A stretch of 64,000 bases of DNA from Brugia malayi (taxonomy: Eukaryota > Nematoda > Chromadorea > Rhabditida > Onchocercidae): positions 62,001 to 126,000 of the forward strand of contig NW_025062475.1 in assembly GCF_000002995.4 (NCBI RefSeq). The letters are read 5' to 3'. This document shows positions 38,591 through 50,708 of this stretch, in pieces (position 1 is the stretch's first letter; each line of letters opens with the position of its first letter). The notes beneath the pieces are model-generated. The model was not told where the DNA came from. It ran no database searches and saw only the letters and a program-made list of their open reading frames with translations. The position numbers and the translations under genes are program-made.

Positions 38591-41500
38591 ATGACAAAAA
38601 TTTTTGCATTAAGTTCAAATGTGAAAGAAGGCGATGAAAAATCAAAAGAAATGGAAGGAATTACAATATCATCGACAACACCACAAACTACCCTTTATCC
38701 TATTACTCTTCCTATCTCATCCATTGGTATTTCAATAATTATTTTTTTATTTTTTTAAATTAATAAATAAATAATTTTTTAAAATAATAAATTATTCATA
38801 TTATTGTTTATTCGTCCTAAAATTAAAAATAATAATGATTATTTATTTTTAAAATAATAATAAAATATGCTATGCTATGTTTTTCTTCTTTTTTCCTCTT
38901 TAGTATTTATTTATTCATCCTAAAATTAAAAATAATAATAACAATAATAATAATAATAATAATAAATCACAATAAATAACAACAACAAACAAACATGACA
39001 ATATTTTATTATTATTATTATTATTATTATCATTTTAAACCTGAGAAATGTAAGAATTTTTCAATTATGGATAGATGCATTAATGAAAAATTTATCTATT
39101 GTTGAATGTTTGTCTAAAATTTCATTTAATTTTCATATCTATTTTAGAAATTCTATTATTCACATTGAGTAATATTAAAATTACTATTAATTTTAGATAT
39201 GAAAATTAAATGAAATTTTCATTCATTTAATCATTGTCAAAAAAAAAAAAGAAATAAAAAATCAAATTTTTGAAATTACAAAAAAAAAAAAAAAAAATCA
39301 TTAACATTACTTATTATTAATAATACTTTAATTAAAAAAAAAAAAGAGCGAAAAAATTTTGAAGAAGGAAAATTTTAATTTTTTGTTGAAAATAATTTTA
39401 AAAACTTATTTCTACAGTATTTATATGAGCCAAGTTTGCTGCTTGGCTCATATAAAAAAAAAAATTTTTTTCCTAGGCTTTTTTAATTTTATTTCCAATA
39501 TTTCAGTTGCTAAGAAAAGATATGGTACATCACATTTATTCCTAATTTTACTATCTTTAATAACAATTTCAATTCTTTTCTATATGATTCCTGATTTCTT
39601 CTATAAACGAGTTCATCATCTTGTCGTAAGTTCTTTTTCTATTCTAATTTTCATTTCAATTATTTACAAAACAAGCAAAAAAGAAAGAGGGAGAGAGAGA
39701 GAGAGAGAGAAATACTTTGAAATTTGCTTTTGGCAAATTGAATTTAAAAAAGCAAACAACAACAAAAAAAAAAAAAAAGAAAATGGTGACTTGTCCTATG
39801 ATTTAATCTTAATTTTACAAATTTTTTCAATGAAATTGAATTACAGTATTCAATAATTTAATCGTATATATATATTTTTTTTTTATTTTTTCTACTTTTT
39901 AGTTTTCAAATTTTTTTTTTTTGAGAAATGCAAATACAAATTGTAAATATTTTATACAAATTTCATTTACCCTAGGTAAACATTTAAACATTTTTACCTT
40001 TCTGGCTCATAAAACAAGTTAAATAGCAATCTTCTTTTAATTTATTTTATTCGTACTACAAAAAAAAAGGAAATTTTTTTTTTTTTTTTTTTTAAAGTAT
40101 GCATAAACTTTTGATATAATTAAATTTTATTTGCATAATATCAAAGATTACAAAAATTAAAAAAAAAATTTTTTTTTTTTTTAAATTTTTAGTGAAATTA
40201 AAATTTTATTATTTGATATGTTTCATCATCTAAAGTATATATCTAATGCTAATAATAGTTATTAAAAGTAAATATATATATTTTTTTTAATAAATATATT
40301 TCATTTTTTTTTTTTTTTTTTCATATGTCATTAAAATTAATTGCAATAAAATTGCACCAAAAAAAAAAAATTACTTTTTTTTGCAGTCAAATGAAGTTAC
40401 CGTAAGTGGTTCAACGTCACCATGGATACTTCAACCAGATAAATTTGATATGACAGAAGACGATGATACACATATTTCATCTAAATTTGATTCATTTGAT
40501 GTATCCGATAAAATGAATCGAATGAATTATCAGAATAGAGATATGATACAGCGTAATCATGGTGATAATCGTAGTATCAAAAATCAAGATGACAGTGAAA
40601 ATACAGTGACAAATGATAATGAAGAAATGAAACAACAGGATAATATAGCAGTACCTAATCGTATTGAAGCAATGAAAGCGGTCAACAAATTTTTTTATAT
40701 TTCAATTTTTTATAAAATTACAAAAATAAAAAAATTATTTTAACACTTTTTTTTTTTTTTTGTAACAATAAAATAATATTAAATTATATTTTCGTAATAA
40801 TTTTTCACTTAATTAAATTTATTTACACTTTTTTTTTTTTTTTTTTGAAAATAATTTTTAGATTACAACATTATTGGAAATTCCTGGTGTTCAACGAGTG
40901 ACTGTTGTTCAAAATAATGATAGAATACCTGAAAATATAATGATGAAACCTGAATTTGTTGTACCTGATGGTTAGTTTTAGTTTTGGTTTTTTTTTTTTT
41001 TTTTTTTAAAACAAAAATAAATAAAATAAAATGAGCTTAAAATTAAAAATAATATTTAATCTGAGTTTAGCAAATAATAATTTAGTTTTAATAAATTGAT
41101 TGTTTGTTTGGTTTAACTGAGAACTTCAGAAAAAAGCAATAATCTAGATGACATACCGCTATCAATTATATCATCAGCGAAAAGTTTGTCTCAATTGCGA
41201 GGTATCATTTCATATTTTATTATCAGTGATTATCATTTATGCTTAGATGAAATATACAGCTATTAAGCTAAACTAAAAAACTTCCTTAATTGTTACGGTG
41301 AAATCTTTACTTTATTTATTAATTATATTTTATAAATTTGGAATTATTTTTATTGCAAATTATTACTTTCAATTTTCAGTTCCACCTCCACCACAAATGG
41401 AAATGAAAGAATGGGAATTGATGAAGTATGATGAGTTAAAAAAATTTTTTTTTTGCTAATTAAATTCTGACATATTTTTGTTACTTTTTACTTAATATTT

Positions 41501-42245
41501 TAATTGAGTTATTGTATTCATTTTATATTTAAATTATTAAATATGTTTTATATGCTGAATTAATATATAAATAAAGATTGCCTAGATTTTTTTTTTTTTT
41601 TTTTTAATAATATCTTTTTAAAAATTAATATTTAAGCTATCGTCGAGCAATAAGAGAATGGCTTTTGCGTCGTGAAATGTTCAGAAGACGAATGTTAGCT
41701 GAAATGGAACGAGGTTTATTTAATTTTTCTTTTTTTTTCTTTAAAAAAAAAAAATTTTCATTACTTAAAATTATATAATCAATATGATTTGATTAATTTA
41801 TATGAAATAAATACAACTAATATTTATAAATTCCCCCTTTTTTTTTTTTCGTTTTTTAGTGAAATTAAACATAAAAAATGTGTACAATGTAAATTTTAAT
41901 TAATTCAATATAATAATAATAAAGTTTATTTGGAAAAAAAAGAAAAGAAAAAAAGGTTTTATTTTAGAGCGTCAAGAAGCAGCGGAGCGCAAAATGTCAC
42001 AATTTATTATGGGACTTCAACTACAGGAACAACATGAATTACCACAAGTTGAACAATTACAATCAATGCTACAAATGCTTGCATTAGCACGAATGAATTC
42101 AATGCCAAATGCGCCAAATGCGCCATGGATGAATAATGTACAATCATCAATGGATGCAAATCAACGTAATGCGCCAATGATAACTATGATATCACCGCCT
42201 GTGCTAATACGTCGAATTCCTCCAATGTATCCTTTCATAACTCCC

Positions 42246-42278
<33 letters not shown>

Positions 42279-44790
42279 GAGCAACAAGAGCAACAACAAC
42301 AACCGGCAATAATTCCAATCAAATTAATGCCACCACAAGTAATTTAAATTCTTAAATTTTATTTAAGTTTTAATTAATCATAGATAAAATATTAATATTA
42401 AAATATACTCATTTTATTTATTTTTTTTTTCAAATTTAACAGATCCTGAACCGAGAAGAGCCAATAATTCAACCAATTGGATTAAATTCAGTAAAGCCAA
42501 ACATTACACCGTTGCAAATTCGTGATGATACTATTAATAGGTATTAAATTGAAATAAATTTTTATTTCATCCTTATTTAATCATTTAATTTTTGATACTT
42601 TGTTGATATTATTGAGTTTTTCTTTTTTTTTTTTTTTTCTTAATGAAATATAACAAAGATATACATTGAAAGAAGAAGTATTTTTCATTAGAAAAAGTAA
42701 GAGAAGAAAGAAGATTGAAATTTATTTCCTTTATTTTAATTTTTTTTTTTTTTTGATTTTCATATTATTATCAAAATTAATGCAGAAGTAGATAATAATT
42801 CTAGGCTTGATTTGGAGCAGAAGAAGATACCTGTACCTGTACCCGTATCTGTAGTTGATCAGGTAAAATTTGTGTATTTATTTTACTGCTTTCCTTTTTT
42901 TTTTTAAAGTATTCTATTTGAAAAATGCTTTTAAATTTTTCATATCCAGTTTCAATAAATTTTTTTTAGCCAGTACCAATGACACTTGATGGAACTCCAG
43001 ATCGTGATATTATCTTTAAAGAATTACGATCACGTGCACAGGTAGGTATATTTGATTTTATGAGCAAATTTTTATTCACTAATTATCAATTATCATCAAT
43101 TGTCTTTCTTTTTTTTTTAAGTGAGTAATTTAATTTTTGCTAGAATAATTCAAACATTTGAATATTTTTAAATATTAGTGAGGAGGAGAAAAAAAAAAAG
43201 GTGGAAATGGAAAAATATTGAATGATGAAGAGAAGAGAAGAGAAATCAGAATATATCATATTTTTCATAATTTCAAAAAAAAAAAAAAATATTTCTTTGA
43301 TTATTTATATTTGTATTTTAGATGCAACAACAAATGTCACAAAATGCTCTACCAGCAGCAATGATACCACCTTTAATTCCAAATATTGTTCCAGCAACAC
43401 AAATTAATTCAGATGAGATTTTTCGTGAAATGCAACATCGAGCTCTTCAAATGCAAATTGAGCAAGATCGATTAGAATCTGAACAACAACGAGTAGAAGT
43501 AAGAAAAGAGTTGAATTGAGTTCATATATATTAATTATTAAATTAAAGATCAATGATAATATTTGTGATCTTTTTTTTTTTTTTTTTTCTTTCATATAAA
43601 TCATTAAGGAATGATGATAATATTTAATTGATCATTTGATAATGTGATATTTTAGTATGAGACAAAATATCAAATAAATTCAATTTTTCAATAATCAATA
43701 TTTAATTTAAAGAGAAACAAATAAGTTGCATTTTATTGTTGCAGAAAGAAAAAAGTTTGGATGCTGAAATACCAGTGCTAATGATTGCTGATACATTTCC
43801 GAGACGTTCGATTGAACCGATAACAGAACGAACATCAGATGAAAATGCTGCTGAAATAACAACAACAACAACAAAAACAAAAACTACTACTACTGCTACT
43901 GCTGCTGCTAATTCTGAACTGATAACAAAAGATGATAATTCTGGTAGCTCATCGGAATCTCTTTCAGCTTTTCTCAAGTATATATTATCTCTTTTTCTTC
44001 TTTCTATAATAAAAATTAAATTTTTATTCATAAAAAAATTCTTTTTTTTTATTTTTCATAATTTTGAAATACTGAAATTTAATTCTTGAGTTGAATTTAA
44101 TATAAAATATTAAATTTAAATGAAAAAATTGCAGCATTTTCAATAAAGGAATACAAGGAAGTGAAATTACCAATTCTCCTAACAAAGAGCAAAAAATAAC
44201 CATAAAAAATGATGATATTAAAGTTGAATCGGAAGTAAGTTAATTAATTAATTAATTAATTAATGGCAATAGAATAGTAACAGAGAAATTTGAGAGAAAT
44301 TTTATTTCATTTATTCTGTTTTAGCATTTAGCGGAAGAAAATACATTTGCTGATATACCAGTAACTGGAAATGATGGAACTGAATTAATTATAAAGCCAG
44401 ATGAAACTGTACCACAAGTTAATTTCATTCAAGGTTTTTCTTTTTCTTTTTTTAAAATTTGCTTTAATTTTCAAAATAATTTCGGATAAAGTTAGCTTAT
44501 ATAAATTTCGTCAAAAAAGACAAAAAGGAAAAAAAAAAAACATTATGATAATTTATTCAAATAAAATGAAATATTATCTTTTAAAAATTTAATTGGAAAA
44601 ATTTTATTCAAATAAATTGTTTAATTCAGAATTTGCTACAACAGAAGCTCCAGCAAATATAGATACCTCAGATGAGGCTCATTCGGAAATGTTCAAATCA
44701 GTGGCATTTCAAGGTGAATCAGATGATGTGCACAGTAATGATATGTTGGGCACTCCAATAAGATTGCTCCAAACTTCACAGATTCAATAA
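38591..44790 (+). CDS. Unrecognised single-pass membrane protein, Gln/Met-rich, about 743 aa
   Basis: I do not recognise this family. Sixteen exons keep phase: 38591-38726, 39507-39625, 40387-40680, 40862-40970, 41130-41201, 41380-41425, 41637-41713, 41968-42338, 42443-42540, 42805-42862, 42970-43041, 43322-43498, 43745-43977, 44135-44234, 44325-44433, 44630-44790. Exon 2 has one hydrophobic helix (HLFLILLSLITISILFYMIP, residues about 54-73) flanked by basic residues. Then come an acidic stretch (exon 3), a charged helical segment (REWLLRREMFRRRMLAEMER), a Met/Gln-rich region with a polyQ run (about residues 378-396), a Glu/Gln helix (exon 12), a Thr run and an acidic C-terminus. The exon 3 donor is uncertain: GCG|GTCAAC at 40680 was used; GCA|GTACCT at 40650 is also in phase. 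It is convergent with the carboxypeptidase gene. A nematode-restricted membrane scaffold is possible; function unknown. Confidence 0.75.
39116..39219. repeat. Perfect inverted repeat, 25-bp arms, 54-nt spacer, in intron 1
   Basis: Arm 39116-39140 (AAAATTTCATTTAATTTTCA...) is the exact reverse complement of 39195-39219. The spacer holds a further small palindrome (AGTAAT...ATTACT). In RNA this would fold into a stem of 25 pairs. It could be a small RNA precursor, a mini foldback element or chance in AT-rich DNA. Confidence 0.85.
39420..39456. repeat. Perfect 15-bp hairpin with 7-nt loop in intron 1
   Basis: Arms 39420-39434 and 39442-39456 (TTTATATGAGCCAAG and its reverse complement) flank TTTGCTG. 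The GAGCCAAG core is unusually GC-containing for this intron. It lies 51 bases upstream of exon 2. Confidence 0.88.
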
Positions 44791-45203
44791 AAAAAAAAGA
44801 AAAAAAAAAAAAAATTGAATCTGTATAAATGAAAAAAGCATAATTTCTTATTTTACATAAAAATTTTTTTTAAATTTAAAAGAAATTATGATATAATATA
44901 TTTTTATTCAAAATAATTCTATCATATATGTCAAATTTCTTTTAAGCTATTCAATGTTAATAAATAAAGCAGTTTTTATTCGATACAATTACTAATTTAA
45001 ATAATATTTGATCAAATACAATAACAATTTGTAAATTTTTCATATATTTCAATGTTTTAAATGAAATAATTTTTGAAGCTTTCTTTTTTTTTTTTTTTTT
45101 TTTTTAAATTAAAATATATTGAATACATGAAAATAATATGCTTAGTTGTTGTCTTTGTTCGTGTAAAGATTTGAACAAGCAGATAAAATGGCATATTTAA
45201 TGA

Positions 45204-45723
45204 GCAGATCAAGTGCAATGCATATAAAATAATCAATGAAGTCCAAAATATATTTATTTTTGATTGAATTATATTTTTGTAACATTTTTGGCACTTAATT
45301 AAAACAGAATTTAGCAAAATAAAAAATTTTTTCAGCGCTAAATTTACAAAAATTCTAAGAAATTGTCGAAATTTCCTAAAGATGCATATCTAAATTTGTA
45401 ATTAAAATTAATTTTATGGTCAAAAATTAGTTGAAATCATTACTAATTGCAAATATTATTAATTTTTACATTGTAAAGTTACTTCAAATTGAATTTATTA
45501 AACTTTTTTTTTTCTGCATAAATTGTCAAATATTCATGACAGAATGTAGGCAGATCAAGTGCAATGCATATAAAATAATCAATTAAGTCCAAAATATATA
45601 TTTTTTTGATAAATTTCTAATTAAAATTAATTTTATGGTTAAAAAATAATTTAACTCATTACTAATTGCAAATATTATTAATTTTTACATTGTAAAGTTA
45701 CTTCAAATTGGATTTATTAAACA
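45204..45723. repeat. Interspersed direct repeats in order A-B-A-B
   Basis: Block A (GCAGATCAAGTGCAATGCAT..., about 51 bp) is at 45204-45255 and 45550-45600. Block B (TAATTAAAATTAATTTTATGG..., about 105 bp) is at 45399-45503 and 45618-45723. Copies are nearly identical, but the A-to-B spacing is about 140 bases in the first pair and under 20 in the second, pointing to a segmental duplication followed by an insertion or deletion. Confidence 0.85.
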
Positions 45724-46805
45724 TTCTTTTTTGTGATCTTTACAGTTAGTAGAATTTTATAAAATCAAAAGTTTTCCTTAAATTTTTTTTTTTTTTAAAA
45801 AAAAAGAGATTGAAAGTTGCGTTATTAGTGAGATTTTTCTCCTAAACAAATATTTTCTGACCTTTCACTTCTTTACAATTAAAAAATGTTACTACAACTT
45901 AGAAAAATTTTAATTACTTTCTTTGCAACATTATATTAATTTTTTCTTGATGACAATGTTCAGGTACTCTCCTTTTCCCCTGAAATATTTTAAAAATTTC
46001 ACATTTTAAAAAACTGTTTCAAAATTTCATTATGATTATTATTGCACTTTTCTTTTACTAGAAAATTTATTGAGTAATAAAATTAATTACATTTAATGAA
46101 ATGAAAATAATAATTAAGCCTAACAAATATAGCATTGCATCCTACTTTATCTGTTAAGAAAAAAAATATAAAATGCAGGCCTAAACAAGAAATATTAACA
46201 TTAATATCATAAAATATGAGTAATCTAAATTGTATAGACAAAAATAAAGAAAAAATTGAATAGTTCAAATTTCATATTCACAAATAATTAAACTGAAATT
46301 TCAATTTCCTAAAAAATTTATTATTGAGTGAAAAAGAAATTAGATAATTCCATTGATGATAGCAAATATTATTTATTTAAATATAAAATCAAATTAATAG
46401 TGCTTTTCTCGAATATCATGATAAATAGCACAAAAATTGCAAATCATTTCACTTTTCCTGAAAATATTTTAATGAATTTCCTTATTACATACATTTTTAT
46501 CTATTATTATTAATATTAAAATAACTGCTTTAATAATTTAAATTATCGTAAAATTAAAAAAGAAATTATAGGTTCCACAATTCCAAATTTTACTTTCATT
46601 TTAATTTAACTTTAACTTCTTTATTTTGCATTAATATAGTTCTCTCACTTATAACAATATAATTGTGTATGACTCAGAAGTATTAAATAGACGAAGTAAA
46701 AAATTCCACTGCGCTAAAAACAAAATTTCAGGAAAAGTAGTTTAAATGACACTTATAAGTCTGTTTTATAAGTCTTTTTCTATTAGCAAATATAATATAC
46801 AGAAG

Positions 46806-47330
46806 ATATCACTCTGATATCACTCTGATATCACCAACTTTCACCCTAATATCACCAACTTTCACCCTAATATCACCAACTTTCACCCTAATATCACCAA
46901 CTTTCACCCTAATATCACCAACTTGCACCCTAATATCACCAACTTTCACCCTAATATCACCAACTTGCACCCTAATATCACCAACTTGCACCCTAATATC
47001 ACCAACTTGCACCCTAATATCACCAACTTGCACCCTAATATCACTCTGATATCACCAACTTGCACCCTGATATCACCAACTTGCACCCTGATATCACCAA
47101 CTTGCACCCTGATATCACCAACTTGCACCCTGATATCACCAACTTGCACCCTAATATCACCAACTTGCACCCTAATATCACCAACTTGCACCCTAATATC
47201 ACCAACTTTCACCCTAATATCACCAACTTGCACCCTAATATCACCAACTTTCACCCTAATATCACCAACTTTCACCCTAATATCACCAACTTGCACCCTA
47301 ATATCACCAACTTTCACCCTAATATCACCG
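46806..47330. repeat. 21-bp satellite, about 25 copies
   Basis: The unit CACCAACTTKCACCCTRATAT repeats with two variable sites (TTTC/TTGC and CTAATA/CTGATA). Copies of the same type cluster: five CTGATA copies lie together at about 47060-47150. An 11-bp unit (GATATCACTCT) precedes the array and recurs once inside at about 47041, marking two sub-arrays. The period is a multiple of 3, so both strands stay open, but the peptides are repeat artefacts. Confidence 0.96.
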
Positions 47331-47660
47331 ATTTTATGTCTTATTTGTTTTATCATAATAACACAAATGCCGTAATGCTAATAAATGAATCCTAGAAATG
47401 CTAACTGTTATTCAATCATTCCATTTAATTTATTTTGCATTTTAGTTTGTTTCATTGATTTATGTTAGCCTTCTCTAATAATTATTTAATCTCAATTAAA
47501 CATTTGGCTATAGCATTATATTTCCTATAATATTTATTATTCAATAATTTTGATTTTAGCCAGAAATGAAAGTATAATTATGTTGAATGAGATTACCTCA
47601 CATATACTAATAACTCGAATTTTTCAAAAAAAGAAAATTAAAAGATATAAAAATCAAAAA

Positions 47661-50600
47661 TTAGATGAGAATAATTAAGCATACCATAAATTGAGGTAAT
47701 AATGGTTTACGATCTAAAGTAAATGCTAATGCATCATTATATTCGTTGCGACGTATAAAATTTGTTAATAATTGCAAAATTGGACCAGCACGATATACTG
47801 GAACCATATGACCTGCACCCTATAATAAGTAAATTAGTAATTATTAAAAAAATTGAATGAAATTTTTTTAAGTGAAAAAAACGAGGTAAACTTATTTTAA
47901 ATAAATATTACATATAAAATTAGCTAACATTTTATGCTTTTTACGCATTTTTTTTTTTTGAGTAATAGTTTTATATTATTGCTATTTTTATTTTATTATA
48001 AAGAATTAAATTTAATATTTATTAATTAATCAATCAATAAGATAAGAAAAGTAACCTTAACAGTAGCTAAATCAATTGTTAATTCATTTTTCTCAAAACG
48101 TTTTATATAACCACCAATTTGTGGCGCTGATTGCTTTTTTAATTGATAAAGCCAGGAATTTTTTTCATTCATATTCTGAAATATTCACACAATAAAGCAT
48201 TTCTTTGATTAAATTTAAAAATGTATTAATTATTTTAACATCAATCCAATAATTTATCATTTTCACATTCCTCAAACTATTATTGTCTTATTGTGATCAA
48301 AATTCTTTTTATCATCATTTTAAATTTATTTTAAAATTTTCACTTTTAATATTGTTTTTTTTTTTTCTTAAATCATATAATTTTGAATGATAATATTTTA
48401 CATTGTTAAAAGTATTTGGTACAATCTGGTAAAATAATAACTTTAATTAAAAATTTGGTAAAATAGTAACTTTAGTATTATTAAATACTACCATGCTAAA
48501 ACTTACCATAGCATTAGAATTTGCAAAATTTTCCATAAACCATTCACCTTGCAAAAAATTGCATGCAGTATCTAAGTCACCATTATACAGTAGAACATTT
48601 AATGAATAATTACTGTTAAGTAATTGTTGAAAGAGTAATGTTGTATCATTGTATAAACTATCATAAGTAATATTTAAGCTGAAAAAATAAGGCTAAATTT
48701 TTTTTTTATATAAAAAGTTTTGTTAAGAAATAACAATTATTAAAAAAAAAAAAAAAAAAAAAAAAACGAAAGAGTATTTGATAATTTTTAATTTTAATTA
48801 AATATATTAATTAAAGTATATGATAGATTAATTTTAACATACTTGCAAAGTTGATATGATGGAATATAATTTGGTATATGAAGTGCGTCACGTACGTAAG
48901 GTTGATTGAGATATTGCGTGGTACTTCCATACATATAGCATGGAAAACCACCAAGTGAATCAGTTGAATGTGTATAAATAGTTCGTGGCTATAAATAAAA
49001 AAAAATTAAACGTTTTTTTTTTTTTCTTTTGTAAAAAATTTAAAAAAAAAAAAAAAATTTATATTGCTAAATGTTGAAAAAAGAATTTTTGTTTTAAATA
49101 GAATAAACGTAAATAAATATGTGAATACCACGTACGTAAATTTTGAAGAACATAATGTTTTAAATTTGATAAAGATATTATTTAAAATTTGTTTAATTTA
49201 TTAATTTAAAATTTGGCAAAGATATTAAAGATATAATTTTAAATTTAGTTGAAATTTTAATAAACATTATATTATTTTATACATATATCTATTTTTTAAA
49301 TTTTAAATATAGAAAACATAAAGAATAATATTATAGCTTGAAATGATAATTGTTTTAAAATAATCTTTGCAGGTGTATTAACTTACCTGTATGTATGGAG
49401 TATCAATATTAACTTTACTTTGCATTAGTTGTGTTTTGATTTGAAGTTTTTTCCCTGAAGATGATACTGCACTAAGTAACAAATGTTTTTGTTGATTATT
49501 ATTGTTTACCGGAAAGACCGGTTCAAATAACTGATAGCAATCTTGATGTAAATTATATTCATCATTCCTGAAAATAAACATTATTAATATTGTATTAATT
49601 TCATAAGTAATTTGAATAATTTTAGAATGATAACAAATTACTAATATTTAAAATTTCAAAATTTCCAAATTTCAAAAACAGAAACTTCAAAATGATCATA
49701 TTAGTAATCAGAAGAGACTTCTAGCATATAAACAAAAATGATCATTTTAATTGGAATAAATAATTTAATTAATATAGACATCTTAAATGAAATAAATGTT
49801 TTAATTCGAATAAACATCTTAATTAAAAGAAACTTTTTGAATATGTAAAAAAAAAAAAAATGAATTTCACAAAAATGTTATAAAAGCTATCATATAATAT
49901 ATAGTGCATTGAAAAAAAAAATAATCATTTCATAATAAAAACAAAAGAAAAGAAAAAAGTTCAATTACTATTTCTTATTTCTTTTTAATTTTTAAATTTA
50001 ATTACTACTTCTTCAAAACTTTTTTAATTTTTAAAAAATTAATTTGATCATGTTAAAAAGTTTTTTCTTTTTTTTTTCAATGCTACAAAAAAAAAAAAAA
50101 AAAAAAAACGATAAATGTTAAATGATAATTTAAATGTTAATGGTAATTTGCTAATAATTCAAAAATAAATAAATAAACAAAAAAACAAACAAACAAACAT
50201 TGAAGTTAGAAAATAGTTAAATGCAAGATTGCTAACTAATTCAGCACATGTGGCATTTGCATTAGCATTTGATATCACATTTCCAGCACTATCAATATCA
50301 ATGTAATCATCAAATTGACATTCTATCGTTGGCTTATCATCGTATCGTTGTGGACAACATTGTTGTAATTCATCCCAAATACTTTTTTAAAAGAAAAACA
50401 AAAAATAAAAATAAAAAAAAAAAAAATGAAAAATTTATTTTCTCAAAATTTTCATCTCTTTTACATAATTATTTTTACTTACTATAATTCATAAATAGAA
50501 CAAAAAAAAAAAAGAATTTATATTTTAATTAATTGCTATATAATAAAATTTTAATAAAAATAAAAAAACAAATCAAAGAATTTACTTTTTATCATAGATT

Positions 50601-50675
50601 CCATGAAAATGCATAAAATCAGCAATTGAACGAACCTAAATTATTTATATTTTTTGCATTGTTTTTGTTTGTTTG

Positions 50676-50708
<33 letters not shown>

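Larger units (their letters stand above)
44791..47660. other. Intergenic region between convergent genes
   Basis: Contains the 3' flank of the plus-strand gene (an AATAAA lies near 44960), interspersed direct repeats at 45204-45723, and the 21-bp satellite at 46806-47330. No coding exon seen. Confidence 0.7.

Noticed and set aside
43702..44031. Minus-strand 109-aa ORF opposite exon 13 of the unknown gene
   Set aside because: Shadow of the Thr/Ala codon runs on the plus strand, where splicing and phase support the real exon.
46809..47395. Several overlapping ORFs on both strands of the 21-bp satellite, encoding short repeated heptapeptides
   Set aside because: They exist because the repeat period is a multiple of three and lacks stop codons; no start context, splice signals or family resemblance.
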